From Ceratotherium simum simum (taxonomy: Eukaryota; Chordata; Mammalia; Perissodactyla; Rhinocerotidae): DNA of 64,000 bases. Both the position numbers and the translations under genes were made by a program. Location: NCBI RefSeq assembly GCF_000283155.1, contig NW_004454182.1, positions 1,310,522 to 1,374,521 on the forward strand, given 5' to 3'. Position 1 is the first letter of the stretch, and each line of letters begins with the position of its first letter. The notes under the pieces are model-generated. The model made no database searches, had not been told where the DNA came from, and was given only the letters and a program-made list of their open reading frames with translations. This document shows positions 1 to 12,175 of this stretch, one piece after another.

Positions 1-2500
1 GTGGAGGGCATTATTCTGCTCTGTGCTCACAATCCTTCCATATCGTCCTCCAGCTCATGCTCTTTTCCATAAATATTGCAAAGAAAGTCCAGTCCAGTTC
101 TTTATTTCACTCAGGGAATCTATTAATATTTATCCTCCAGGCCCATTCTATTCTTGATTTTAGTGTCCTTATACCGGCTCCTCTCTTCCCAATTTCTTGT
201 TTCCTAACATAAATCTCTCATTTCACTACCTCATGTCTTCTCTTTCCTGTGTCAAAACAACAATCCCTAACATCAACCCATACAGTCACACTACCAGCGA
301 CTTGGATCAGAGAAGTTCCCTATACCCACTGCCAGGACAGTAGTTGAGTGTGGGGAGACATTTTTCTAAATCACGAGTTGGAATTGTATAAATGTATAAA
401 TGTATTTGTTCTGCCTACCAGGGAAGATGGTACCATCTGTACCTTGCATGAAATCTAGGATATGTCCAGAGGAATTTTTTAGCATTCGGCTAACTTAACA
501 CTTCATGTTTTGTCTTTGAACTATGTGACATTTTTAAATACTGCATGGATAAGCAAGGATATTTCAGATTCAAAGTGTCTGCTAAGAACTCAGCTTTCCC
601 AAGTGCACAAAGTACTTCAGTATCAACAAGGAAAACAACAACTACAAATTACCCTCTGAGTTACTTCTGCATAAGTACATGTTACTTTTCTCCCTCCTGA
701 GAAATAGGGATGATGAAGTCTCTGGAGACTTAACTAAAAAAAAAGAAAGGAAAAAAAATAAAAAAACAAGAAAAAAGACTAGGGAAATAAATGATTAAGT
801 ATCTTTTCTCTCTCAGGCTTTACCAATAACCAAATGAAGGAAAGATATATAAATATTATTCACATATTTTACTGTAAAAATTGTGCTCACCTGAACTATC
901 TAGATAATTGTTATAGCAGTAAGTAAAATTTGCCTTGAATTATTTCAAAACTTACTTCAAAATTTATTTCAAAATTTGTCTGTATATCTTTCTGTTCATA
1001 GACACAGACTCAAATTATGTAGTGTAATACTTCCTTATGATTTATGATGAAATCATTTAAGAAAATAAAATTATTTAAGAATGAGGATTTTTAAAGTACT
1101 AAAATATTAGTAGTAGTATATAGTATTATGCAACACTATAGTACTATAGTGTTGTAATAAAAATGCCATTAGAAATTATGATAGGAGAAAAAAACTTCAT
1201 GCACTATCCTGGGTCATCAAGAAATCAATCAATCTAACATTTTTCGTGTTGTCATTCAGTCTTTATCCACACACTTCGTAGTCTATGCAGAGTTAAAATC
1301 ATGGGCTAAGAATTTTTAAAAAGTAGCATGGTCATTTTTCTATTCCATAAATGGGTGATTAGAAAGTTTAAAAATCTCATTACATGGTTAATATATGAAG
1401 TTCATGTTTTATTCTTAAGAAAATATTTATAGCTTGGAAAGAAAAAATGATTTTCTACTAATGTTTGATAAACTTGAGACCCAGGACTGCACAAAAATGC
1501 CATGTAATTTTAATTTTAAAAGTCCAAGCTACAGATTTTTGAAATTTATTTTCCATTGCTTCTTTGTCATATAGATTTTGCTGGAGGCAAAACCTTCAGG
1601 ATTTCGCAAGGACTAGGACGCCAATTGTTATAATTTTATGTTTCCTTCTTTGAGTTTATTGATTTTACAACATATTCATTAATTCTTCTTTTACTTGTTC
1701 AATTATTTTTCTAATTGGAATCTGTTTTACTACATTTTTCGTAAATTATGGGAAAAAATGTTTCCAAATGTATAATAAATGAAGTCTATATATTAAAACC
1801 AAAAGTTAGACTAGGTTATGTTGGAGAAAATAAGCTAGTCTTGCAACCATATATGGTTAATGTCCCTTAATGCCCAATCCTTCTAAATTACATTACCAGA
1901 AATAGATAAGATCCTGAATTATCTGGAGTTGGAGGGGTCAGAATGATGAGAAAAGGGAGGGATGGTGGTAGACTAAGATTTGTGTGTGTGTTTTGTTGTT
2001 GTTACTTTTGCTATGATAGGTTTGTAGATTGGCATTTTAAATAAATTTTTCATTAGAAAGTTAATTTGACTCTTAGCACACTTGTAAGAAAATTCCCCAT
2101 TATGTGCCAAATTGAGGTATGCTTCTACACACGCAAGAGGAATAGTTGATAGGAAAAGGAAAATAACGAGCTGATAGATGAAACTGGATATATACAACAT
2201 GTCTCAGAAATAAGATGAATCTATATGTCCCAGAAGTATTGACTATGGTAAGTATATAAGAAATCTTAGAAATAAAACTGAAAGAGTTATAGATCAAGGA
2301 GAATTGATAGCTATTATTTTCTTCCTCTTCAGTTTCATGTTATTTATGAATATCAATAACTATGTGGTAGACATAATTCAGTACAATTATTCAGTTATCA
2401 CAAGGTCAAAGCTTTGACCTTCTTGAATTCAAGGTTATTACTATGGTCTTAATAATAATGGTAATGAAATTATTGTAATAATTCTAGTAACTACCAGTTA
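1..2500. other. AT-rich unique DNA, no gene seen
   Basis: I see no coding region, SINE or recognisable transposon here. The sequence is strongly AT-rich, with a poly-purine/A stretch around 735-775 and a perfect 24-bp palindrome at 1131-1154 (listed separately). Open frames are short and stop-limited. Confidence 0.6.
1131..1154. repeat. Perfect 24-bp palindrome
   Basis: The 12-base half-site caacactatagt is followed directly by its exact reverse complement, with no spacer. The flanking bases do not continue the symmetry. It lies in AT-rich unique DNA and no transposon end is recognisable around it. Confidence 0.85.
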
Positions 2501-2510
2501 TCCACTGTTT

Positions 2511-2660
2511 CCTCTGCCCAGCTGCTATGCTTTACATATTTGTTTTCATTTAATGTGTTCATAATCCTCTGAAGTAGACATTCTTATCTGTGTTTCGCAC
2601 ATGAGGAACCCTAAGGCTCAGAAAAATCATATGACTAGTCAGTGGTGGGCCTGATGACAC
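2511..2660 (-). mobile_element. MIR SINE remnant (antisense)
   Basis: The segment reads like the reverse complement of the MIR core and 3' half: a 'ttcatttaatg..cataatcctctgaag' block, then 'cacatgaggaaccctaaggctcagaaa' and 'agtcagtggtgggcctgatga'. Divergence is high, as expected for an element that spread early in mammalian evolution. No target duplication is discernible. Confidence 0.7.
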
Positions 2661-2664
2661 TGGA

Positions 2665-3330
2665 AGCCGTTGACATAGTGACAACAAAGCGACGAGAGCA
2701 CACAGCAGAGAGATCACTCAGCACCAGCTTTTTGCCAGGGTCAGTGAAGTTCAAGGGGCTGCAAATGTGAAAGTATATGGAATAAACTTACATCCTCAGG
2801 ATAAGAGAGAATCATAGACAGAAAAAAAACGATTACACTAGAATTTAGAAACTTCTAAACATTATTGTTTTGAAATTCTAGTTTAAAACTATTTTCTTAT
2901 GACTTCTAGGGAGTTATTAATATTTTTGTTATATTAATAAATAATTATAAATTTTATCTGAGTTTTAATCACCTCCTCTTATAGTAAAGATTTAGATGAT
3001 ATCTACCAACTTCAATAAATATTATCTACCACGAGTTTCTGTACTAAGGAACATAATATCATGTTTTCATGATAACTTACTTCAAAATATAACGAATTTT
3101 TTTAATATAAATTTTTAAGTTTAATATAAAGACATTTTTTAAGTTTCTGGTAGTTGCTGAGTGTTGTCCTGTCTCTGATTTTAAAACATCTCCCAGCTAT
3201 CGGGAACACGAATAGGAACAAAAATGTCATTTAGTCACAAATGCTTTCTGCTTGTTTATTATACTTCTATTTCTGCTTAATCTGGTGTCTCTCATTTTCT
3301 GATCAGATCCCAATGATATCAAATATTGAT
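2665..3330. other. AT-rich unique DNA
   Basis: No gene or classifiable repeat is recognised. The stretch is AT-rich with several TTAATATA-like runs around 2920-2950 and 3100-3130. Confidence 0.5.
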
Positions 3331-3337
3331 ATTTGCC

Positions 3338-3385
3338 CCATATATATATATATATATATTTGCCCCCAATATATATATATTTATA
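3338..3385. repeat. (TA)n microsatellite, duplicated unit
   Basis: Two TA runs each follow a 'tttgcccc' motif (about 3333-3340 and 3359-3367). This suggests a small local duplication of a unit made of the C-rich motif plus the TA run. TA runs of this kind are usually length-polymorphic. Confidence 0.8.
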
Positions 3386-3399
3386 CATACATATAAATA

Positions 3400-6300
3400 T
3401 AATACCTGACAAAAGCCAAATGCTTATTAATAACTATTTATCCAGTTAACACCTGTAATTCTTTTTTCAGCATAAATTTATAAAAGGCTTTTAGTCCACA
3501 TAGGAGATTCTAACATTATTTGCCCTTGGTAGGCCCTGGGAACATCATCCTTTTTGTTGGTCCATTTCTCTGTCATAAAGTCTGGAAAAGGGACCTTTGC
3601 TAGAAAGTATATTTTCCTTGCATGGTAATTCATAAAGTACTGTAAAACTAAGCAAAAATGATCTGTCAACATGATCTATTTGTAGCTTAATCTTCATGCT
3701 GAACTTCCTATAAATGGTCAAAAACACCTTTTTTTTTTAGGACTGAGGTTTTCATTTTTTTTTTCTGAACATGTAGATATAATTCATATTTGGCCAAAGT
3801 ATTTGGCTTAGTGTTGTTAGAAATTATAGCAAATCATTCAGTAGTATAGAAAAATACGTTTTGTGTATGTAGCACATAGAAAAAGAAAATTGAGCTAACT
3901 TCTTCCAAAAGCCATAATGATGTTGTTTCTACTCAGTCCACTTGACACTCCTTGACCTTTATGATCATGATGAGCACCACCTGTTTAAAGCATCTACATT
4001 AACAGGCATTTTAACTTCCCGGGATAATTCAGTGGTTCAGTGCACATAATGGCGTTGCTTGCCAAGATCGTACGTGACCCCAAGAAAAACTGGGAGTATG
4101 CATCATCTTAAATTTCGTAATATAGAGTCCAAGAGTAACACCAATATGAGACTGAGTTGGGACAAAGCCCTACTTATGCAAATAATTCAGTTGAGTGATG
4201 AGTTTGACCCGTCACCTGTGAGTTTTGGAACACAGAATAGCAAAACTCAGGACATCTGCTAATGTGCGTTTGTAAAAAATGGACCGAATTTAAATATGTA
4301 TTTTGAAGAAATATGTTTCTTCAAGGTTCTTACATTTGAGAGAGAGATTACTGATAAAAACTGTTTATTTCTAATACACCACATGTGGGGAGTTTAGTTA
4401 TTGACCAAAGCATAAGATTAGAAGGGAGCAGAAAAGACTGGTTCAGACCATCATCTCCAAGCAGGTCTGTTTCAGCACATACAAACTCCTTAAAAAAAAA
4501 AAGTGCCTGCCGTGGAAGCTTTGCTGTGGTATTGCTTTGGCATTATAATGGATTTTTGGAACTTGAGCTTCACTCTGCTGATACGGCACATGATATATGC
4601 AAATATTACCAAGCACAAATATTATCAATTGAGTTACTATAAGCTCAGGAGAAAACGTTAGCTAGCAGCAAATGTATCACTTGTGCTTATAGTATTTTAC
4701 CCAAAGCCGTTCTATTACAGTTAAAAAATAAATTATTGTAAATGAATAAGAAGCAATACAATAAACAGAACCTTACAATCTACTTGACTTTTGTTTAATA
4801 TAAAATTAGGCCTTTTTCTTCTGTTCATGATTCCTAATTGCTGTCTCCCCTTTCCTTTGCCTCTAATTCTCAATACATTTTGTTAAACTCATGCACTTTT
4901 TATATCTTTGATTAAGACAATCCTACTATTGCTAGTTGAGTCCCTTGATCCTTTAAAAAAAAATGCTAGACAAAACACAGTCTCTCCAGGAAATTCCTAA
5001 ATCTAACCTTTCAGGGTCCAAGAGAGCAGCATTTGTTGTTTTGGAGAGTGACCTCAGTTCAGCTCTTCTCCAAACAAACCTTTAGATGGTATCTGTGTAT
5101 CGTCTCAGGAGAAGGCACTGCTGATCTGTGGAGATCAACAGTAGTGTCTTGATCACGTCTTAGCTTTCTATGAATGACGTTCATAGGCAAGGGAGCATAA
5201 GCATCAACTAGAAATGACTTAGAGATTCCTGAAGACTTAACAAATTCCAGTTATCAATAGAAATATATAAGAAAACATAACAATGAAATATCAAAGTCAA
5301 GTTTATGAGGCTAACTGTTTTAAATTTTAATTTCTAACTAAAACTATACATTCACTTAAATCTATACAATCACTCAAATTCAATGATTAATGTGTTCTCC
5401 AGGTAGCTGTTCTGCAAAGACAAAAGTTGCAGAAAAATCTTTCAGTGTTTTAAGTTGAGAAGATGTGTTGTTATCTTAAAATTGCAGAATAATTGCAGTG
5501 TCACTGAACATTTTTATAACGATTATTAATTTTAGAAGTTAACTTGCAAAGTAAATTTTTAAAAATTTCACATAACATGAGATAGGCAATTTGGCAAGTT
5601 TTATTTCCTTACTTGTGAAGTTGAACAACCTAATCACTCATCAAATCAACGTGGTTTATTGGGGTACAGGGAAAAGCTGCCGCGAATTCTAGAAATGTGT
5701 TAAGAAAACAGCCTTTTCACTTCTTTCTCTGCTACAAAGCAATTTCACAAAGGTGCTTGCTGCTTTATGCATCATTTTCCTCCCAAAGGCCCAACCATGA
5801 AGATCTTCGTGTGGCCCCAGCTGTAAAGTACATCAGCCCGTTTAAATTAGATTGACAGCTTCCTATAGTCAGGGAGCAAGTTTCAAGCCTCCAGACTCCT
5901 TCCACACTTAGTAGTCCAAAAAGTCACATTCCAAATCAATTTTAAACTGGAAAATTAAGGTTGGATGAGTATCTAAAGGCTTAGGACCTTCATCAAATCT
6001 ATTGTTGGTGCATAATTTTAATATAAATTATTTCTATTAAATCGTTTTCTGCTTTGTGCAATGGGATTTGTTTTTAATTTATCAACTATGAGTTGCGTTT
6101 AGACAATTTTCAATTAACCCATCAAGTTATATTATTATTTGGAGTATGATGAAGTTTGATAATTGGTACTCATAATAATTTTGTGTGCTATGAAAGAAAA
6201 CTTGAGTTACGTACTACATTTTCAGTTTAGCATGCTACTGTATGGCAAATACTTAGATGTGCCAAAGACGCGATGGCTTAGTTTGTATATACTTTGTAAA

Positions 6301-7914
6301 CCACGATATGTATTTTTACCCCTTAAAGCAGCTTTGCAATACAAAAATAAATTCTCTAAAATTAGACACCAGGAGGCAGAACCAGAAACATTTTCCCAGA
6401 AACAGTTGCCAGATGAGCTTGCCCCCTTCACTCTCTCACTACTACTCCTGTAGAACTAATAAAGCGTCAGTCAAGTCAAACTGTGTAACTCTCAGACTAG
6501 TCAGCAGTTCACAATGACAAAGCCCTGCTTTACTGGGCCATCTTAGTTACCCATGTCTATGAAAAGCAGTGTTGACGGAAAAATCTTAAAGGCAGACTGA
6601 TTTGAACAACTTAATGGTGTTTAGATTTAATAGCACAAAGCAACGCATGCAACTAAAACAATCAATAACTCTTTTTATCAGTAAATGCTGCTGAAGACCC
6701 TCTATTTCTTTTGATGTGGTAAGACCTTTTCTTATTTTGCTGAATAAAGATGAAGCACATTTTGAACTTGTGTTCTTTCAATCAACAGCCTAATTTCATC
6801 ATCACATTTCTTTGCCTGCTATTTAGTCTCCTTTTCTTCTTCTCTCTTTGAATGAATACAGTATATTTCATTCGTGTTCCCTACCTCTTGGAGCAGCATC
6901 ACTCGCAAATGGTAATGACTGTATTTTGTCTCCAAAAAAAATTTTTTTTAAAAAATAAAAATATTCTTTATTTTTTCTCTTGGGATTTGTAACCCTTAAC
7001 AGGGCAAACTGAGCTTAAAATTGAAGAATTTCACTTAAGGAAAATTTTTTTCCCAAAACATCACTAAACCAAATTATCTTTTGAGGCAGAGGTTTTCAAT
7101 CATATTATTGACACAATGATGTATTGCTATCAGTTGTGAGGGACAATGCAAGTAATTTCTTACCACTAATAACGTATAACGTTTTGTGAATTGGTTTCAG
7201 GTCTCTACCATAAAGACAACAAACTTCTTAAAATGCATTCCAGACTGTGTTTCAGTTCAGAGAGAGAAGGCTAGAGTTAGTGTAAGTGTGCTGGCAATCG
7301 TGCACTGCGTTGAAACCATCCTATCTACGTTGGAGGCGAGAGAGAGTAGCCATCACAGGGTACCATTAATGGATGATGAAATTATGAATTATTGTAGAAC
7401 TTCTGAGCTATCATTTTGTAATTTATTCTGCTTTTCAAAAAATGTGTTTATAGATAAAATGTTGAAGAAGGAGAAGACAGGGAGAGGTGCAGAAAACAGG
7501 AGTAGTATCCTCCAAGTGTCTGAGGAACCACAAAATATGCACGTTACGGTGTCCTAACAATAGTTGAAGACTACAAACTGTTATCAGGGATTGCTTGAAT
7601 GATTTACAACCATCAGCCTGGAATAAGTCCAAAAGAACATAGGGAACTTTGAAAATTTATTATAAAAATTTCAATGCAAAAACCCCGTTGTGGTTGTTTG
7701 CTATGAATTAGAGTGATACTAAGAATGATAGTGATAATCACTAATTCAAAAGAAAAGTAATAATGTAATTAAAAGTTTAATATGTCTATTCATATTAATA
7801 CATTAATACATGTTAAAAACCTCGAGTCTAAATTTTCTTAAGCAGAGAATGATATATAATTTATTTATTCTTATTTTGCAAAAGTTGAACTTGCTTACTT
7901 TATTAATGCTAACT
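3400..7914. other. Unique AT-rich DNA, no gene supported
   Basis: This 4.5-kb block has no SINE and no LINE that I can classify. The longest frame is 123 codons at 7186-7557 on the + strand. It begins at an ATG just before a 'ttggtttcag' string, and it matches no protein family I know and has no recognisable motif or domain. Short homopolymers lie at about 3729-3738, 4493-4502 and 6935-6955. I cannot exclude conserved noncoding elements. Confidence 0.5.
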
Positions 7915-8930
7915 GTGAAGTCAAGACCTGAAAGAAATTTTATTTTTAACTTTCATTACAGAAAATGCCAAACATATACAAAAATATACAGACTACGATA
8001 ACGAACACACATGTACTCTTCATCCAACTTCAACAATTATCAATTCATGGCCAATCTTGTTTTATCTATCCCACCACCACGTCTCTACAACTATATTATT
8101 AGAAACAAATCCCAGATTATATCATCCAATGCATAAATATTTCCATATGCAACCCTAAAAGATAAGAATTGTCTTCTCATGCAATCACAATGCAATTAAT
8201 TTACCTAAAATATATAATAATTACTTATCATTATCAGGCCAATATTCAAATTTCCAATGATCTCATAAATATAATTTTTCCGCAGTTGTTTGAAGAATGA
8301 CTCAAATACTGTCAACATTTGGTAATGATTCAATGTCTTGTAAGTCTCTTTTAATCTATAAGTTCTCCTTCATATATCTCTCTTGCTTCTTGTTTTTTTT
8401 TTTTTTTTTTTTCTTTTTCACATTCAATTTATTGTTGAAGAAGCCAGGAGGTTATCCTGAAAAGGTTCCCACAGTCTGAACATTGCTGATCACATCCCTG
8501 TGGCGTAGTTTAACGTGTCTCCCTGTCCCCTGATCTAGAGACGTGATCACATTTAGTAAGACTAGGTTCATTGGTAAGACTAGGTTCATACGTGGCAATG
8601 TGATTTTTCAGCAAGAGATCCATGATATCTGGATGTTTCTTATTTTGTGATATTAGCAGCATTTATGCTTAATGCCAAGATCTTTCACTGTAAGTATATT
8701 AATGTTGTATAATGAGGCTATTTTCATTCATTATTCTTTCTTCATTTATTAATTGGAATACTTCTTAAAAAAGAAACTTCATCTTTTCTACAATTTGGTT
8801 ATCCAGTGGCACAGTATATATAGGAAAGGCTGGATAAATGTTTGATTCTTGCACTTTATGTACCAGCTACTGAAAAGAATGGCTCAGTTTCCTATCATCC
8901 ACAGGTGACCAGTTAGTTTAGTTTAGTTTT
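7915..8930. mobile_element. Ancient L1M 3'-UTR-like sequence
   Basis: The stretch resembles remembered L1M-family 3'-UTR sequence: a 'caaacatatacaaaaatatacagac' region, 'cttcatccaacttcaacaattatcaattcatggcc', then 'gtctcttttaatctataagttctcc', 'gaagaagccagg' and 'ttattaattggaatacttctt'. Divergence is high and a poly-T run interrupts it near 8393-8418. Family and orientation are not secure from reading alone. Confidence 0.45.
8393..8418. repeat. Poly-T tract
   Basis: Twenty Ts, one C and five more Ts interrupt L1M-like sequence. No SINE or LINE body abuts the tract, so it is a simple mononucleotide run rather than the tail of an inserted element. Confidence 0.85.
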
Positions 8931-9133
8931 GTGTTGCTTTAGTACCACTATAGATATTTGAATATAAGCATTGAATTTATTGAACTATTTATACTCACAT
9001 TTTCCTTAATGGGCCAAGGGAGCCTCTTCAAGATAGTTGCTGAACACTTTTGGCATGATTCTATTAAGACTTTATAACTTTCTTGATAACTGGCCTGAAA
9101 GATGTTCTCGGATTTCCTTGACCATTTCTTTCA

Positions 9134-9138
9134 TTCAT

Positions 9139-9173
<35 letters not shown>

Positions 9174-9371
9174 TATTGCAAGAACATTGATTTAAAACAT
9201 TGTATAAATTTCAGGTGTACATCATTATTTTCCTCCCACTGTATAGACTACATGGTGTTCCCTACCAAAAGTCTAGTTGCCATCAATCACCATATGCATG
9301 TGCCCCTTTACCTTTTTAGCACTCGCTCTCTCTGTTAACCTTTCCCTCTGGTAACTACCAGTCTGTTCTCT

Positions 9372-9416
<45 letters not shown>

Positions 9417-10383
9417 TTTATCTTACACACTTGAATGAAATCATGTGGTATTTGTCTTTGTCTGACTTATTTCACTTAGCGTAATACCCTGAAGGTCTAC
9501 CCATGTTGTTGCAAATGGTCGGATTTCATCTTTTTTATGGCTGAGTAGTATTCCATTGTGTATATATACCACGTCTGCTTTATCCATTCATCTGTTGATG
9601 GGCACCTAGGTTGCTTCCAAGTCTTAGCTATTCTTAATAATGTTGCAAGGAACATAGGGGTGCATATATATTTTGAATTAGTGTTTTCATGTTTTTTGGA
9701 TAAAAACTTAGCATTGAAATAGCTGGATCATATGGTAGTTCTATTCTTAATTTTTTGAGGAATCTCCATACTGTTTTGTATAGTGTCTGCACCAATTTAC
9801 ATTCCCGCCAGCACTGTACAAGGGTTCCCTTTTTTCCACATCCTCTCCAAAACTTGTTATTTCTCGTTTTTTTAATAATAGCTATTCTGGCGGGTCTGAG
9901 GTGATATCTCATTGTGGTTTTTAATTGTATTTCCCTAATAATTCATTATGTTGAATATCTTTTCATGTGCCTATGGCTGTCTGTCTTTGGAAAAATGTCT
10001 GTTTGGGATATTTCTTTGGAAAAATGTCCTTTAAGATCCTCTGCCCATTTTTTGACCGAGTTGTTTGGTTTTTGTTGTTGAGTTGTAGGAGTTCCTTATG
10101 TATTTTGGACATGAACCCCTTATCGGATATATGATTTACAAATATTGGTAAGTTGTCTTTTTGTTTTGTTGATGGTTTCTTTTACTGTGCAGAAGCTTGT
10201 TAGTTTGATGCACATTCAAACTATTTTGACCATCTTGACCATATTTGACCAAAAATAAACAAACCATTTATTTATTTTTTCTTTTGTTTCCCTTGCCAGA
10301 GGAGACATATTCAAAAAGATACCATTAGACTGATGTCAAAGAGCATACTGCCTATATTTTCTTTTAGAAGTTTTATGGTTTCA
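9134..10383 (-). mobile_element. L1 3' end (ORF2 C-terminus and 3' UTR)
   Basis: Read on the minus strand, this is the 3' part of a mammalian L1 retrotransposon. It starts with sequence encoding the middle of the ORF2 C-terminal third and includes the conserved segment '[26 protein letters not shown]' (in two parts at about 9730-9830). It ends in a short 3' UTR ('gatgtacacctgaaatttatac') and a (TAAA)n tail visible as (ATTT)n at 9137-9172. Frameshifts and stops leave a longest frame of 92 codons (9634-9912), so it is dead. The upstream part of the same L1 lies inverted at 10384-10532. Confidence 0.9.
9377..9413. repeat. (TG)n microsatellite inside L1
   Basis: About eighteen TG units sit in the 3' UTR of the antisense L1. 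The repeat probably grew from a short TG-rich site in the element and is likely to be polymorphic. Confidence 0.9.
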
Positions 10384-10532
10384 AGAACATACAACAGAGA
10401 AAGGAAAGTCTTTTCAATAAATGATGCTGAGAAAACTGGACAGCCACATGCAAAAGAATGAAAGTAGACCATTATCTCACACCATCAACAAAAATTAACT
10501 CAAAATGGGTTAAAGACTTGAATGTAAGACCA
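10384..10532 (+). mobile_element. Inverted 5' segment of the same L1
   Basis: About 150 bases read as L1 ORF2 on the plus strand ('cttttcaataaatgatgctgag', 'cagccacatgcaaaagaatg', 'ttaactcaaaatgggttaaa', 'gacttgaatgtaagacc'). In L1 sense order this piece lies immediately upstream of the first base of the minus-strand L1 at 10383. The pair is therefore one 5'-inverted insertion, the product expected from twin priming. A candidate 12-bp target duplication with one mismatch is at 9122-9133 and 10558-10569, but it leaves about 25 unexplained bases at 10533-10557. Confidence 0.85.
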
Positions 10533-10655
10533 CTTCTTGACTAAGACCTAGAGTCAGCCATTTTTTTCAAGGAGCCCTAGTTCCTTTTACTAGAAACCGA
10601 TCTCAAAATTTGATTTAAATCTGGGTGATATCAGGACTCCTTGTTATTTGGTTGC

Positions 10656-10760
10656 TCTTTTTTTTTTTTTTTTTTTGGTTTATTGTGGTAACATTGGTTT
10701 ATAACATTGCATAAATTTCAGGTGTACATCATTATACTTCTATTTGGGCATGGATTACAA
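10656..10760 (-). mobile_element. Very short L1 3' end
   Basis: A poly-T run (the A-tail read from the other strand) is followed by 'tattgtggtaacattggtttataacattgc' and 'ttcaggtgtacatcattatactt'. This is the same L1 3' terminus as in the copies at 9134 and 41874. Only about 80 bases of UTR remain, so it is an extreme 5' truncation. Confidence 0.85.
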
Positions 10761-11159
10761 GCTCATTTTTTCTAGACTTTTTCAGCGAAGAAAGCTAGGA
10801 GATATAATTCTAAGTTAAAACTTATCAGTAGTTTATATTGATAGTTGCAACTCAAAATGAGAGCCATGTGATTTTTAACTCCTTCTTTTGTGCATTTTGC
10901 TCTTCCTCCAAACAGAGAATTCTAATTCTCAATAATACTTGAAAATATACCCTTGGCATACCACATAGTTACTCATCTATTTTATTCTACAATACACACA
11001 GAATGTCGTAATAACTATACCAACACCATTTTCAACAATTGATTACTGAAAGTAGTTTAAGGGATTTTTTTTTCAGTTCTTATCTTTAAGTTACGTCCCT
11101 TTAACATTGTCCAGTCAGATTACTGTGTTTTAATGTCATTTATAATCACTCTGCCATCA
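10761..11159. other. Unique DNA between two L1 pieces
   Basis: No gene or repeat is recognised. The sequence is AT-rich with scattered short homopolymers. Confidence 0.5.
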
Positions 11160-12175
11160 ACTGAATACATAGTTTTCTTTGTTTCGTTTGGTTTTGGTTT
11201 TTTTTTAGATCTTGCTTTTTTTAAAAAAATTTGTTTTATAATTATGTAAAAATTTTATGTGGTTCCAAAGTCAAATCTATAAAACAAGATACGGTCAAAA
11301 AAGTCTAGTTTCTCATCCTGTTGTATCTACCTTTTCCTTACTTCTTGCTTTAGCTAAACATTTTAAGAAGTTATTATTTATCCTTCGATTATTTGTTTCA
11401 TAAAAATTCAGATGCACATACTGCGTCTGAATACTTATATAAATGATACTTATATAAATGAATTAAATGATACTTATATAAGTGATACCCTATTACTATA
11501 TATCCATTTCTTTGTTATTTCCTTTTTATGACTTCATTGTATTCCTTATGGGGCTACATAATACTATCATTTATTCAGTTTCCTACTGATGGACAGGTGG
11601 ATTGTTGCCAGTCTTTTGCTATTAAAATTAGTCATTTAGTGATTAGCCACGAATGTAAATCTCTTCATATTTGGCCGAATGTAATTGCAGTAGGTTTCTG
11701 ATAATGGAATTGTTGAGTCAAAGATTCATGAATATATAATTTTTTAATGTCTTAAAGCCATTTGCATTTTTATTGTAAACTAACTGATCATTAGTCTAGT
11801 CCATTTTTCTAAAACATTGAATTTTTCTTCTCTTATCAGAAGGTCTTTATATATTAGGCATCTTAACGTTGTGTCTGTGATATAAATTGCACATATTTTT
11901 TCTCAGTTTTATGTTGTTTCGTTATTTTATATATGGTTGCATTTGCCATGCCAAGATTTTTAATACTGTCATTTTAATAAAATCAAATTATATATCTTTA
12001 TTGTTTGTTGATTTGAGTCATAGTTTAGGCATTCACAAATTATAGAGAATTTCACACATGTTGTTACTTCTGGTATATTTTAAGTTGTATTTTTTTAAAC
12101 TTAATTATTTTATCCTTTTGAATTTATTTTGGTGCACGATGTCAGGAATTGATCCAACTTTTTCTTTTTCCAAAA
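11160..12175 (-). mobile_element. Old L1M ORF2/3'-UTR remnant (antisense)
   Basis: The start resembles an L1M 3' UTR in antisense ('ttatgtggttccaaagtcaaatctat'). It continues into antisense ORF2-type sequence: 'gatggacaggtggattgttgccag', 'ataatggaattgttgagtcaaag', 'aaggtctttatatattaggc', 'tttattttggtgcacgatgtcagga'. It is diverged with no usable frame. A three-copy tandem of a 15-base unit (atacttatataaatg) lies at about 11430-11485. Confidence 0.75.
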
